Assembly: GCA_024449915.1 (NCBI GenBank)
Contig: JAMZAV010001303.1
Location: 149,687-213,686 of the forward strand
Direction: 5' to 3'
Source: Sweltsa coloradensis
Taxonomy: Eukaryota > Arthropoda > Insecta > Plecoptera > Chloroperlidae
Length of the DNA: 64,000 nt
The notes under the pieces were generated by a model that saw only the letters and a program-made list of their open reading frames with translations, was not told the origin of the DNA and searched no databases. Of the stretch, positions 1 through 14,064 are shown in pieces. Both the position numbers and the translations under genes were made by a program. Position 1 is the first letter of the stretch. Every line of letters begins with the position of its first letter.

Positions 1-490
1 TGGCGTATCAGGCGTGTCGGACCTGATCGAAGAGTAAAATAAAACGACAGAGCTGTCGATGCCATAATATCAAGTGAGAACGCTCGCTAACCTTCGTATC
101 AGATAAATTCTTCCGAAGTGATAGAATCGATTGTTCAACCAGGCAGAATATGAAAGCGATTTGAACAGTTAGTGTAGACGAGAGAGATACGGGAAAGCTT
201 CACTGATAAGATCTATAGTGGCATTAGTGGAAAAATTCCATTGCTAGCTCGGTGGTATCCTTGATATTGGTGTACGTTCGACAGGAAAAACTTGATACGC
301 ATATCGAGTTATTTAATTAATATAAGACGAAACTATTTCTAATTGGTTCTACTCAATTTACACAAAGACTAAATTAAATCGCATATATTTTTTGTCTACT
401 TATCATAACATACCCACAAAGGAGGACACTGGTTTAAAATCTGCGTCCACAGGCAATAAAAAATTAATAAAGATATTCTTATACAGAGTC

Positions 491-575
491 TACCCACTCA
501 GTTGCATAACGGATTTTCAGTGGGTAGTTTAATTTAAAAGCTCACCAAACCAACCCTATCAACATAGATGCTATT
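491..575 (+). repeat. Dispersed hairpin repeat, copy 1
   Basis: An outer stem TACCCACT / AGTGGGTA (491-526) encloses a second partial palindrome (CAGTTGCATAACGG). It is followed by an AC-rich tail (AAAGCTCACCAAACCAACC). The same order of stem, inner palindrome and tail recurs at 8782 and 15670, so this is a dispersed family of unknown type, perhaps the end of a larger element. Confidence 0.55.
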
Positions 576-3500
576 TTAATACCGAATTATTGTAGACAAT
601 CTTCTATTTGACATTTTTTTATGTTCTTGATCTTTTGGACCGACGAATATGTTTTTATTTCAACTCAAAATATTATGTTTGTTTAAAATATAATATTTAT
701 TTTTAAAATTAAATAAAATTTAAAAATTTAAAAATTTCCCATAGGTTGATTGGATACAATTGACTCTAATGAGGGTGTTAGAACTGTTAACAAGTGATTC
801 TAATATAATTGAATAATTGAATCTAAATATATCGGCAATCCAACCTGTTCGCTATTATGATAAATAATTTAACATAAGTGGTTTTCAGTATGAAGTTAAA
901 TAGCTTCGTTCCATAATGATGCATATATGCAAGAGATGCTTTTAGCGATCATAGTGTGTTTTTGCTCATTTGAGGTCTAACCGTATCCCTAGTGAAGTGA
1001 TATATTGATTGATTGATTGTAGATTGATTACTCTTGAGCCTGAATATCTGCGATTATGCTAATGCACCATGGCTAATGGGTCTAATGGCTAATGGGAATG
1101 AGTGATGAGGGGAGAAATGAGTGAATGATGGCCAATTAGACTTGTCTATTTAGTTAGAAAGTTCGTCTTCACTTCCGCCTATAGTACAGGTCGCTATGCC
1201 CTTGAGATTTCTACCGTGCTAAACCTTGGCTGCATATTTCGTACTTTTTACCATCACCATTGAAACTGCCTAGTGTAAACATTCCTTCAATACAAGTTTA
1301 CTCAGAAATATTATTTTGTCCATTACGTGCAAGCATTTTAAAGATTTGGTTCCTGACTCAAATTTTAGTAGTATTAAAAGTCAACTAAATTAATCAGTCA
1401 TATACGTAACGTTATTTATAATTATTTATAAAGTTAAAACGAATAATAATTTAAAACTGTAATTTAAACATTTGTTAAATACATGTGTACTGTATAATAT
1501 TTCTCATGACAATACACTGATTTGTGTTGGACCTATCGTAAGACAACATACAAAAATGAAATACTTTAAAAAAATAACATTTGAACATTCCTATACTTAC
1601 TATAAAGTAACAATTACGCACAATAAACCTAATGACAATGATAAATCAAGCACACGGAAAAATGGTAAATCCTTCAGTGAAGGTGCCGTATATATCTGAA
1701 GTATAAAATATGCAAATAGTATTATTTTTTGTGCCCAAACAAAATGTGATAAATTAAAATTCTATCTTCTAATTATGGCCTGCTATTCCAATGGTTGCAA
1801 TCGAGTACGTCGGTATGTAGAGGGTTTCTATAGAATGTCACCCTAATCACATCCAGCATGTGTGACACGGAGCTACATACGTGCGAATCCCGCACCGTGT
1901 CCAGACCTTCTCATATTCAGTCCGTCCTTGAAGATCCCCTCTCCCTCAGGACGCCGACTGCTCGTTCCCGCTTAGTTTCAGAATCAATTTGTAAATGTAG
2001 CCGCTCCTGTCAACTTGCATTATTTCCACTAAAAAAAGGTTATGTGTGAATTGTCACAGCATCACCTCCCCCGCCCACACTGTAACCAAGCGACACTCGT
2101 ACAACGCCCATTATACTCAGCTCAGTCGTAATACAGGACGATAGATGGACTACTATCCAAAGCCACTCCAGAGTATATCGGTTACAAATCCCACAATGTC
2201 CCCCCCATTGTTTGACTTGTGTAATTTCAATTGACGAACGTAACGAATTAACTTGTTGTGTAAATAAAACAATCACCGTTTTGTATACCTGTGTTTACTC
2301 AAACCTGGGTATGAATAAAACCAATTAACTTCTAATATTCGTAACAACAATAAAGCAATAAATTGATCACAATTGGGTTTCGCTTTCAAGGATAAAAGCA
2401 AAGCTACACTCAAAGAGTTCATGATGCTAATGTTTACATCGCTAAAATACCGGTGATATTTTAACATCAAACGTTGATCGCTAAAATGTACTAAATCGAC
2501 CATGCGTGAATTGAAGTAAATTCCTTATGTACACGTTGTTCGTCAAGGGAATACAATAATGTCGACATCGACCACCTCTTGTATAGAAAATAGAAAATAC
2601 GTAATTATAGTGTATTGAACAGACTCAAATGAATATAATTATAAACACGTAATATATTAATTACTCACCTGTTTATATAATTCGGATCAAAAAGTTTCCG
2701 ACTATGAAAACGAATTGGCTATCGATGCATTTTTTCGTGCAACTGATGCAAAATTGTGCAAGCTTGCCGAGGTGTAAGATGCTATTTTATTGAATTGACT
2801 TTGGTAACGTTGTTGGTACGCAGACGTAGTTTATATATTATATTATAAGTGTCTTGCCAATACACTCGAACAGTACTCTTATCGTTGTATAGTAAAGTCC
2901 TAAAATATTTACCGGGTACACGCTAGCAAATCATATTTTACTCCCCCACCCCCCAACAACACACAAACACACACACTTTAAAGGCTTTAATAGGGGTCGT
3001 ACTACTTACACATACGTGAACCTACAGCAGATATTATACATCACTGGTCTTTGCACACGAACAAAAACGAACAATCGTTTCGGTGCTCGAAACCCAGTGT
3101 ATTTTTTTATTTCTCCTTTGAGGAATGAAGTCCAAAAAACATCGCTATACGTTTTTTGTGAAATAGCCATTTTCCACAGTAAGTTATTCTAAAAAATATG
3201 CTTCATCCCTTCCCTACGGGGAAGTTGCAGCAAGTATAACAGTGAATGGAATGTTGTGAATAATGTTATGTTTGGTGAAGGTTATAAGGAATAGTCTTAA
3301 AAATAGAACCAGAGAGATACAAAACGTTGTTAAATTATTTCCCAAGTTCCATTCGTGAGGAAAACGCCGAAACGCGTTCAGTTGTAATTTGTAAATTGAA
3401 TATATAGTTCGTACATAATATGCTAATTAAAATAGTTTCTGTGAGTACCCTTAGAATATGTTCACAATTTTAATTATAACTGCAAGCACTTTAAAAATAG

Positions 3501-5599
3501 TTACATCTCAAGAAAAGATTATTTTATTTGTTTCGTAATTTTATGCAAGCGTGGCTGCGTGCAAGTAACCGTAAAAAGCTTGACATAGTTTCTACTTTTG
3601 TACAAATTACAGCAAATATATTTCCTCACGTTTTCCTAAGTTTCTGTAATTTTCTCTTAACACAGCAAGAAAAGTTGAAACTACGCTGCTCGTCAAACAT
3701 GTCTACAAACAAAGAACTTCACTACAAAAAAACTTTTTCGACAAAAAATAACGGCTGATACCAAAGCACTCCCATTAATTTTATTTTGTGTCTCGTTGTG
3801 TGATCTGTACTTTACGCAAGGCAATTATTAATTTAATCTTACAGCTGTTCTAAAAATAAATACAAGCAGAGTTTAAGTTATCAAATGTGAAACTCTACAT
3901 TGCTCGCCAATGCGAGAGAATTTTAAACAGTTTTTATATGAACGTTTTTGTGATAAATAAAATATTATCAAGCTAAAAATGTCAACATAATTAATGGTAG
4001 TGTGCCCGGGTTTTGAAACATGCCTTATAAGGCAGAGCATTTCCCTATTCAAACAGAGGGTACAATCGTGTTTTTCTTTTGTTATATGAACGGTCGTGAT
4101 AAGGACTTGTGTAAGTTCCATGTAAACAAGGGGCGGAGAGCACCGAGTGTATGTTGAGGAGAGTGGAGGGGGGTAGAGATTGTTGTCACATGTCAAGCTA
4201 ATAATTCATTTGTGATAGCAGAGACCTACACCGTGAGAGCGAAGCACCGAGACTCGATGTGGACGTTTTGAAAACAAAACTGCCCTCCTGGTCCCCCCTT
4301 TGTAAATCGGTTTTGAAAATTAAATGTGATCGACGTTTAATAATTAAATAAATAAATATACAGTGCATTTTCATTGTTGTGGTTTTCATTATTGTACTCT
4401 GGATCTTAACGCATGCTCTCATGCTGGAGCACTGCTGTATTCTAATAGGCATGGGTCAAACCTAACATTTGAGAAAGTAATGTAATGGGACATTTATTAT
4501 TTTAGTTTTAGTTTCTTTCCAAAATATTTTAATCCACACCTGTCACTTACGATTTGAATTAAAAGTACATTTTGAAAATAATAGTATATGTGGTTCAGTT
4601 TAAATCCATCAACAGAAAACTTTAAACATGGTGATTAACAAAATATGTTTCAAAAAGCTTAAAGATATAAAAATAATACGTGGTGCACACTATTGATCCA
4701 TTTGATTGATACCCCCTCATCATCACTATTCACTTTACACCACTACTCCAAATGACCTCCATGTTATGTATTCATAGAGTTCAATATGGACCCGCCTAAT
4801 ACTTTCCGTGCATCCCTGGCATTTATGTCACAATAATGTGGTCATATAAATTCACATTTTTGCGTAACGAACACGAAACGTCGTTCATAACAACACGGGC
4901 GTAGCCGTAGACTATTAGGTTTTTTAAGTAGCTGGGTATAATTATGCATGCGAATAAACAATGTATCTTGTGCTGTATCAACAATATTAAATTAAATAGT
5001 CTAATAAAACCATTGTGATGAAATGTTTTTTTAATGTCCGAGTAATGTGTTGAGATAAATGAAAGCAACGTACAGTTAGAAAAACTAGTACACGGTCCGT
5101 GAATTATTTAAAATGTTAATAGAACGTATGCATAAATTTTGTTGAATGCCTCATGCATTTAGATTTACGAAAACAATGTCACCTGTTAAAACAATGAGTA
5201 CTTAATTAAATGTCGTGGGTTTCAAACCTAGGAGCTTCAAACCCATGTCCAAGTTGGTAAAGTTCAACTATATAACCAGAAAGAAAGTACTAGTGCTGCC
5301 CCTAGCGGCTAATAAATCATTCAACATTCTTAAACCTTGTGGCTTGTTAAAAAATCAAACGTATGAATCAAAGAATGCTGATAAAAAATAATCAAATTTG
5401 GAAAGCATATTTATGAAAAAACTTTAATGTTCTTAACACACTATTTTTTTATTTTCATGAAAACCTTGTTGTTCAGTTCTATCTCATTCATCATATACCT
5501 TTTCTACGCGTGTCACCACACGAAGCTGTGAACACAGTGCTAGTGCTGCTCCTAGCGGGCGTTTAGTTCACATTACACATCAGACACACCTTATACCTC

Positions 5600-5692
5600 G
5601 AGCCAGACGTCGCTGACACGAGGTTTCAAGACGTCGGAAGCGTCGCGACGTCGTCAACACGTCGAGCACAAGGCCACGCGGGCGTCGGTTGA
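5600..5692. other. CpG-rich patch with three GACGTC palindromes
   Basis: GACGTC occurs at 5606-5611, 5630-5635 and 5647-5652 within a CpG-dense stretch inside otherwise AT-rich DNA. GACGTC is the core of CREB/ATF sites (established), but no adjoining gene is visible, so a regulatory role is only a possibility. Confidence 0.25.
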
Positions 5693-7900
5693 TTTACCTC
5701 CTCATTGTTTAAAGGGCGAGCCATGAATACGCTTCACCTAAATTGGCAAAGCAGAGTTTGCGGCGCGACCAGACAAAGCATTTCCAGCTCCGATACGGAT
5801 AACATTTGTTATGAAAATTTCACGCGCTCTGTGGATGACGCCTGTTCGCTATAAACCACTGTTTGCATTCGTATTGTAATGAGACGTGGGATTTGTCGTG
5901 GCATATTGGAGCACGTAGTATCAATAACTCAATACGATCTTGTTCTGCAGCCTGTGCTGAATTAAATATACGTTATTTATGTCACATTCGTAAAGCTGAG
6001 ACGGTAGCATTGAGGTAATTCAAAAGTGGAACTGTGGTCTGTTTAGTATCTTCTCTGAACACAATGGCATTCATATTCGTGGGGGTAAAGTGATTCCACC
6101 AATATCATCAAAATAATCATAAAATCATAAAAGAGTGCGTGCTGATGTAATTGAAAAGCAACGATAATTGAATTTACTAACTTCAATCATATTACTTTGT
6201 AAATCAGCAATGCATCATCACATAAATCATTAAATCATTCACAATTATTGACCAATATCATTATTCATTATTATTAACTATTGTTTAGGCCTAGTTACTA
6301 TTGTTTAAATTTGTATGTGGTACTGTTATTTATTATGTTTGTATATTATATATATTTAAAATTATAGTAGATACTTCCATGTAAAATGGCAATAATGTTA
6401 TATTTAAGTGTTAAACCAATAAACGAAATACAAAATATAGGTATGAGAATTTTGATGTTACATTCACAAACCTACGCCACTTATTCACAAAAACCATAAC
6501 GTACACTATTCTCAACATTTAAGCTTATGTTTTACTGAGAGTCTTGTGGATTTTTCTTTGGGTTTCAGCTTGAACGCCAATCAAGTCCAATGAAGCATGA
6601 CACATGGCTTGATCGCTCGTCTATCAACATTTGGCGCTTCACTATTTTTTCTTAATTTTGCATAGTCGTGCAAGTCATTGATACACATCCCCTTATTTTT
6701 GTTTATGCGTCTCTAACTGATAGAAATGACATCATTGGCTATCTTATAAATAAAAACGTTATTTGAAGTAATCAATTGCAATTAGTCAAGCATCTTGAAC
6801 TTTGATTCTGAAATTTCAGTTTAAAGTAACATGAAATCAAATCCGTGTTTAAAACGTTATATATGGGCAGATTTCAATTATTTAAATAATTTTTTTTGTA
6901 TTCTATCCCGTTCAAAATCGAATTAAGATATACACTTGTCGTTCTTCACAAGGTAGAGAAGCTTCCATTTAAAATGTACCACTTTCCAGTTTCCTTTTTT
7001 CCGTCCTGCGTACTTGTGCCACGTTTCACGATAAAAACTGACAACGACCTTGGAGTAGCCTGACTTTTTTATTTGCTACTTTTTAACCTGAAATATACGA
7101 CATGTTTTGCGTGATCCTGAAGGGGAGGGTGCGGTACTAGATTACGAAAATGAGGTGTATCTATGAACCTGGCACCTCCTCCTAAATAGATTGCAATGCT
7201 AGAAAAAACTTGGGTCTCTTCGTTCCTTATTTTGGGTTCTTCCATATACGTGCTTGTTTTGAATTACTAATTACAATTCCCATCTAGACTTCTATCCCTT
7301 CAACAATAAAAAACATACGCAAATCAACCCAATGCGTATAGCTTGTGTACAATGCATACATTGCATTATGGTTACGTATTAAATGACCTACACGGCATAT
7401 GAATTAGCTTGGGCATAAAAGTTAGGGCCAATCATCATGTTTTACGATTGCACCATATTATGATACTTTTATTTTCGCTTTCGTTTTTCATTGGTGTTTT
7501 CATCAGTCTGAAGGTTAAACACATAAACACAGCCATAACATGAGTTGATATGAAGAACTTTGTAGCATTGTTAGAAGGAGTTTATGAAAAATTAACTACT
7601 TTACGACCTAGTTTATGTACTGACGCTAGATCTTTGACGACGTATACTGTATGTCTGATAACAGCAACAACAATATCACATTTACAACTGTGATATTACT
7701 CCCAGGGCAGTTAAAGCACGAGTGAATCCTGACACCAAAATATTTCTCGCTTCGATTACACTTTGTTCATGTAGTTTTAACTGAGTGGTGTACGGGTACC
7801 CGCAATTTCAGGTCGGGTCGAGTATTTGGGGGCCGACCGGCCGATCGATAGTACAAAATGGTATCAGATTTCCGGGTAAAAGAAAATATATTTGGGGGGA

Positions 7901-8060
7901 TGGTGGAGGTGCCGGTCCAGGATATAATACTTTATTGGTGGAGGTGCCGGTCCAGGATATAATACTTTATTGGTGGAAGCTCCGGTCCAGGATATACATA
8001 ATTTATTGGTGGAGGTGCCGGTCCAAGATACATATACTTTATTGGTGGAGGTGCCGGTCC
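7901..8060 (+). repeat. 35-36 bp tandem repeat, about 4.5 copies
   Basis: Units starting TGGTGGAGGTGCCGGTCC begin at 7901, 7936, 7971, 8007 and 8043, giving periods of 35, 35, 36 and 36 bp. The third unit carries AAGCTCC in place of AGGTGCC. A 107-codon ORF from 7785 reads through the array, but 35 is not a multiple of three and the frame shifts between units, so I do not call a protein. The flanks carry loosely inverted GGTCGGGTCGAG (7812) and CTACCCGACCCG (8196), which may be ends of a decayed element. Confidence 0.8.
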
Positions 8061-8730
8061 GGAGAATTTCTAATTTGTAGTGCCTTCAATAAAAATCCAG
8101 ACAATTGAAAATGAATTGGAAGAAAATCTTAATGTAAGATTCTTCACAAGTAAAATATCCATTTCTACATTAGTGGTTAACGGCCGTCTTCTCCCTACCC
8201 GACCCGAAAACCTGAAGAAGTTAGTAGAAGTAGTATTCAAACCCGAACCCTACCCGAGACGTATGTGCAGAAGTCGCATATTGGGAGATTATGACAGTAG
8301 CCGTCGTGTGTAAGTAATTGCCATTAACTTAGAAACAAAAGCCACGGTTATATCATTGGCACTACCATACGATTTGAAGGTGAAGCTGGACAAGTAGAGA
8401 AGGAGTATCAAGAAAAAAGACGCATACAAAACGAATGACCCATGTTTTCTTAGAAATACGACATCAAAGGCATCGGGGTTAGCGGGCAAGAGGGACGATA
8501 CCGGATTTATTTATTAATAAAATTGGCAAACGTTCCAAAGTAACTGCAAGTGTATTTATGATTTTGTGCTTACTTTGAAGGGATCTATTTAGTTTTTAAA
8601 ATCACACGGCCAAAGCAAGAGTATAACAAGCAAAAATCAATATTTAAATGTACTTCATTCTTCACACTTTATACTTTACAATCAATTGTAATGATCGTTT
8701 AAGTTAAAATATACAATAAAAGGTGGTGGT
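8061..8730. other. Non-coding stretch
   Basis: The ORFs at 8080-8313 (+) and 8289-8489 (-) show no recognisable domain. Nothing else is supported. Confidence 0.5.
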
Positions 8731-8758
8731 AAATAAATAAATAAATAAATAAATAAAT
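8731..8758 (+). repeat. (AAAT)n microsatellite
   Basis: Seven uninterrupted AAAT units directly precede copy 2 of the hairpin repeat. The position suggests a SINE- or LINE-like tail, but no body is recognised. Confidence 0.85.
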
Positions 8759-8781
8759 TGTATTTAGACTCTTAGAGTCGA

Positions 8782-8850
8782 CCCACTCAGTTATATAACT
8801 GATTTTTAGTGGGGGACTTTAAATCAAAGCGACCAAGCCAACCCTGTAGA
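8782..8850 (+). repeat. Dispersed hairpin repeat, copy 2
   Basis: CCCACT and AGTGGG flank the 12-bp palindrome AGTTATATAACT. The tail (AAAGCGACCAAGCCAACCC) matches copy 1 at 491 with a few changes. Confidence 0.6.
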
Positions 8851-11557
8851 CCCCGACGCAATCGACGAGTGAGCGATAACCAACCAAAGATCGATATTTT
8901 AATAGGAAATATAGCAATCAGTGGTATGGATAGTGCGAACACTACAATTGTAATGAATGTAAAAAAAATGAATTGTAATTGCTATTCTGTGCCTGAAAGG
9001 CAACCTTGTTGAAAGGAGCAGAACTTTGTGTTCCTAAAAAGTAAAGTTTTTATACGAGTTTAGTTATATTTATTTATTTATTTGCACGAATAAGTAGGCA
9101 GTAGAAAATGTTGTTACGTTTTATCTCATTCATTACTTTATTTTGCAATAAATGGTGCCCAAATAATAAACAAGATTGTATAATTTGTTAAATTATATTC
9201 TGTGTTACATAATGCACAGCGAAGTAAGCTTGCTTGAAGACACAGCCACTGTTTTGATCCTGCGTCTTGTTATCCTGTGGATCAGAGGGCTTAAACACTA
9301 AGTACTATTTCATAAGTAGCTTCTTATTTCAATTGTCTAGCCGAGCTCAGTGAGCGCATAATATAAATCTAGGAGCTAGACGTTTTCAACTTAGCGGCTT
9401 TTATGACTGACTTCACTGATTGCACTGGTGATGAGTGTGTCATCATCATAATATAACACTGGGATGAAGGGTATAGTGGAACGCACTCAGTGGCTTTTCA
9501 TGGCATGCGTCTCCAGTCTTCACTCATCCCCCTATCATAGAAAATACAATGTTATTCACTAGACTAGACATGCATTAAATTTGCATATTGTTCTAGCTAT
9601 GAGCCATAATAGTTATAATATTGATACGTTATATTTACATTAATCTCCATTCTCCAGTATTACATTATCAAACGACATTGCGCTTAAGAGGGATCTATTT
9701 GGCAGATGGCAAATATCTGTTCGCTCCGCCAAGAAGCATCTGATTGATATGAAACTTTGCAAATTTGTCAATAAAACAATACAGTTGTAGATTTTTTTGA
9801 ATTCAGAAAAAACACGAATATAGTAAATTTCGCACATTTTACCAAATTAAAAAAGCGTGAAAAATACTTTATTTTTACAAAAATAATTAAAAATATTTGT
9901 TGCAAAGTATGACCATAGGAGCCCTATACTTCAACCTCCGTGACAACTGCCTAAAATTTCAATCGCTTTCAGTCAGCAGAGCGAACAGACTCTGAGCTCG
10001 TGCCAACTTTTTTAGTGTTTTAAATGCTCGTTTAAAAATCGCTTCATCCTAAAATCCAGCCAATTTCCACATATATTCCAGGAACAGTTTTTGATCTCCA
10101 ACTTTCACATTAAAATTATACACTTTGTAAGGTTGTTTACAAATATCGCGATCAGAGAACATTTCAAATTATTTGTATCTGACTCAAACTTCAGAGATTA
10201 CTACAAAAACAACTCTTTGGTCAGTTACTAAATAAACTAAACATTACTTTGGAAATATGCTCTGAATCTGATCTCGACATCCACTCATTCTAACGTGACG
10301 AATTAGTGCAAACAAACCACAACCCATAGTACAACCGATATATCTTTCAAGTCAAGTGATCCAGAATAAACCTCTGCATTCGTGATTATTGACTATAATC
10401 GCATTGCATAGACGCGCCTTTCCAGTTAATAACAACTATACCGTATTCTCTATGGTGTAAAACTCAACTTTGGCCAGGGATTGAATCCGGGACTGCGTCG
10501 TTTTCCAGTAAATAAAAGTGTAATTATAATGCATATATTTTACAACGAGAATCATTCCATGCTAATTAACTTCAACGTTATTTTATAACTGTACTTTTAA
10601 TGGTTTTTGTAGTGATTGCTCGTTTTAATGCATGTAACAGCGTTCTGTTGTGGTGAATGCCTACTTATCCTCGAAAAGGACAATCATAATGCATTTTGCT
10701 CGTTTCTATGAAAATGTAAGCTCATGATTGCGATTGGTGAATTAAGTTTCTAAAAGCTACTTTTATTATAATTACTCAATTTCAAATGCAATTACTTTCC
10801 ACATTCAGCGGAAGATAATTATTTAATGGAGCTAGTTAGATGCAAGAATGGGACCGTTGCTACTGGGCTAGGATTCATGTCGCCAGGCAGCATGATGTCG
10901 ATTAGTGCGAGATTGACCACAGAGATGGATTTAAATTATAACAAATGGCTGGTGAAATAGAGAATCAACTTATTGGAACAAGTAGACTCCGAAAATAGTT
11001 TGGACTGATCGTCTTGGAAATATGTTGCAGGGAAAACGGGTACTAAAAGAAGTAAGAGCATAACAAAATCAAAGAAAATGTCTTCAGGGTAGAAGTGTCC
11101 TGATAAGGTTAAAGGCTATGTGATGTGAGTACCCTTATAACTAGATACTATCGTCAATGTTAAATATTTTACAATTTAATATTTGAATAAAGCTGAAGAA
11201 CGTAATACACTATAATATTGTATATAATATACTGTATATATACATTAATCTTCTATGTATGCAATATAATGTATATTATATTTGACTTACAAATATCATT
11301 TACATAAAAAGAGAACCATAATATCACACACACAAACAAGTACAATTCGCCAATTATTATTAACAGTTCATAATTATGAACTACGGAGAGATTTAAACAA
11401 ACAAACAAATAATTATGTTTCACGTTATTTTATATTTTAAAATAAGTGAATTTGAGTTTGGTTAAAGAAACCTGCGTCACATGTGTATGCGCTTTTATTT
11501 TTATTATTATATGCTTGTGTGTATTTAGCTTGTATGTGATGTGAAGTAGTGCAATTA
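8851..11557. other. Non-coding AT-rich stretch
   Basis: No gene is supported. A fragment near 10465-10497 (GGATTGAATCC reading inward) vaguely resembles a tRNA B box on the minus strand but has no partner A box. AT-rich alternating sequence lies at 11205-11290. Confidence 0.5.
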
Positions 11558-12034
11558 TTATAGAGTATGATCATTAATTAATCACAGTCTTTTGGAAAGA
11601 CTATTTTTTTTTGGTGATGCATTTTTCCGCTACGCTACTGTTGCAAACGATTTTTGGTGCTAAGTTTTGCAAAAAGTATACAATTTGGATGAATGATATT
11701 TTTATTTTTTATTTCAGTTGATACTGACCTTTGACTATGCAATGAGATTTTTCGACATGTCTAGCTTTCGATCTTAAGATCTACGATTTTTTTCTTTTGG
11801 CGGTACAAATACCGGAAAAGTACCGGCAAATATAAAACACTGTAAAATGCAAAGGTATTGAAGGTACACATTTCAAGAACCACATTCCATGGTCAATGAT
11901 GAGGGAAGCTATAACAAAAATATCACCCATCCAAACTAAATATCGTTATATGCAATTATGCATCAAGTAAATTTAAAAAAGGTATTTTCAAAAGACTGTG
12001 ATTGATTCATGATCTAACCCCATAACTTCTGTTT
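11558..12034. mobile_element. Degraded MITE, same family as 36528-37161
   Basis: The sequence runs from TATAGAGTATGATCATTAAT to a matching inverted arm near 12034, with internal blocks in the same order as the better copy at 36528: GATTTTTGGTGCTA, AAAGTATAC, TTGGATG, TGATATTTTTAT, TACCGG and ACACTGTAAAATG. The outermost ~30 bp, including the GGCTGTGTG terminus, are not recognisable, so this is an older, eroded copy. It has no coding capacity. Confidence 0.75.
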
Positions 12035-13259
12035 GTTTCACACTTCCTTCACACCTCTTCGTGTCCTTCACTTTGTTTAAAACTATATGCCATATACTGC
12101 AGCCTACAACTTACGTGTCAGTGAACTGAATTTTAATTTATCTATGTAAGAAGATTGTGATACAAACTTGAGATTAATAAATGAGTGTCACACTTTTCAT
12201 TTGGAGGCCTATATTCTGCTTTCGTTTCTAGCATAGAGTTCCTGCAAAACACTCTAGTGCACCGCCGCCATATTGTCTCCACCTTGCCGCTGCTCTCATC
12301 AAGCGCAATCCAATCTGTGTACACGAGAAGGATAATTTAATTTCAAGCATTGTTCTAAAGAGAAAAAGGAAATTTCACCCCTCGTATAAAAAACTTCTTC
12401 CCATTTTCCTTGGCAATCCTACCGGTGTAATTTTAGAGGGGAAGTATCTACCCTGTCTTAAAAGAAGGCAAATTAAGCACGACATTTTCACGTCCAAGTC
12501 AATGTTGCTACACAAAACTTAATCAAATTAGCAAAGTTGCTTTTGAAAGGAAAACTTTTTATCCGGGTCTCAGGTCACTTCTTTCATCGTTGTACATTAT
12601 TTTAATTATTTTATTTGCAACGCTTACCTTGTGGATCTAATATTTAACATTGCTGAACTATCATTCCTGGCTGGTATAACCTAAGGTTTAATGCTTTGAA
12701 GATTGAATTACTGCTATCATGAAATAAATATTATTACAAAAACTAATTAGCAATTGAGTTTTTGATTGAACGATGAACTAAACGAGATAACACGAACAGA
12801 AATTAAGGATAAAATGAAATAATGTACATCAACAATCAACTTATATTTTTGTATTTGAATACACTATCAGTATTTTATTTTCTCATTTGAAACTTCCAAG
12901 TGAGTTTTCACGTTATTATTCTAGAATGAATATTATTTCGAAATAAATTTATACAACCGTTATGTACATTTTTTATTTCAATATTAATTATGTAAATATC
13001 AACACTTTGGGAAATGTGCAAAAATGAACACATATTCTCGGTAAATAATATTTAATTAAATAAAATACACACTGAACGAATGTAGTTCAAATAGTTCCAA
13101 CTTTTCATTGAAGGGTTTCAGATCACGATTAAAGCAGATTTACCGAATGTCATCAATACTTTACTTAAATTAAGTGTATGCAACTTACACGGCCATTGTG
13201 TGGACACTATAGTAAGCACAGTCAGCCTGAAAAGCCGAAGAAAAATAAATAAATTATAC
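12035..13259. other. Non-coding AT-rich stretch
   Basis: Nothing assignable was seen. The minus ORF at 12142-12324 has no family resemblance that I recognise. Confidence 0.5.
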
Positions 13260-13397
13260 TAATTGCCTATTTGTTGTTTAAAAAGAGTAGATATAGAAAC
13301 AATAGCTCGAGAGAACAGCGGTCGTAAACCGTGCAGGTCGGCAGTGTCACCTAGGAAAAGTGTTCTGGAATGCAGCCGGCAAGATATTGTAGCAGGG

Positions 13398-13429
<32 letters not shown>

Positions 13430-13960
13430 CAAGCAAGCAACAGTGTCACAGCGAGATTTATAGTGACACGCGTACACACTTGCTAATAACTGCCGACCCC
13501 ACGCCCCTTCGCAGTATGGCCTTGATCGTAATAACTCGACAATTAATGTTTGCTCATTACGTCGCAATTACCATCAACACCACAATAAGTGTCGCTTGTA
13601 AAATACGACGCCGTGCACGGGCGTCGGTCGGCAGCAGCGTCGCGACGACCATCATGGATTGCAGGACATTTATCAGTGTAACGAGTGGCCAGCCTCGGTC
13701 TCGTACCACCCCTATCTTGTGAATAATTTAACAATCAGATTTAAAGAGGAGACACAGTTTGCAAGCCCCTCGCTTGTTCCTCGCAATAATTAAAACACTT
13801 TGTTATCCGACCGCGCAGCTATCCCAAGCGACGAGCAGCCATTTCTCTCCATCGCCTTCCCCGAGGCGCGATAGGCCTACACCGCGTATCGGTTCGCTAT
13901 TGTTACCTCGCTTGTGGTATGATTAACCCGTTAATTGGATAGGGCGGGAAATAACCTGAA
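13260..13960. promoter_or_regulatory. CpG-rich block, possible promoter region
   Basis: This is the densest CpG stretch in the first half of the window (GCGTCGCGACG near 13631, CCGAGGCGCGATAGG near 13861, CCGCGTATCGG near 13881), inside AT-rich DNA. A candidate spliced non-coding exon follows 100 bp downstream (14065-14133), which fits an unmethylated promoter on the plus strand. No TATA box is obvious. ORFs on both strands here (13259-13734) are best explained by GC content and the GGCA tract. A decayed GC-rich transposon is the alternative. Confidence 0.3.
13395..13440 (+). repeat. (GGCA)n microsatellite
   Basis: About nine GGCA units are followed by three AGCA units inside the CpG-rich block. 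It makes poly-(Ala/Gly/Arg/Gln) reading in the plus-strand ORF and poly-(Leu-Pro-Ala-Cys) in the minus one, so those ORFs should not be trusted. Confidence 0.9.
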
Positions 13961-14064
13961 ATACGCGCTATCGTTAATGATTATTGTTTCAGCCATTTAG
14001 GTAAGCATTTAATAACGAAACGGTAGAGACTTACTAATGAGGTTCTATTCTTCTGTGTTTTCAG

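Larger units (their letters stand above)
1..7780. other. AT-rich non-coding stretch
   Basis: No gene is supported here. Short ORFs (for example 1858-2049, 3873-4196 and 4198-4452) lack recognisable motifs, splice context or low-complexity explanation and look like chance. Visible items are a hairpin repeat at 491-575, a C/CA-rich tract near 2941-2976, a repeated 19-20 bp motif CTAGTGCTGCYCCTAGCGG at 5291 and 5540, and a CpG-rich patch with three GACGTC sites at 5606-5652. The rest shows nothing I can assign. Confidence 0.6.

Noticed and set aside
10440..10500. tRNA-SINE remnant on the minus strand
   Set aside because: A single B-box-like word without an A box or family resemblance is too weak.
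13259..13734. Overlapping ORFs on both strands in the CpG-rich block
   Set aside because: GC-rich sequence and the GGCA run keep frames open. No protein features were recognised.
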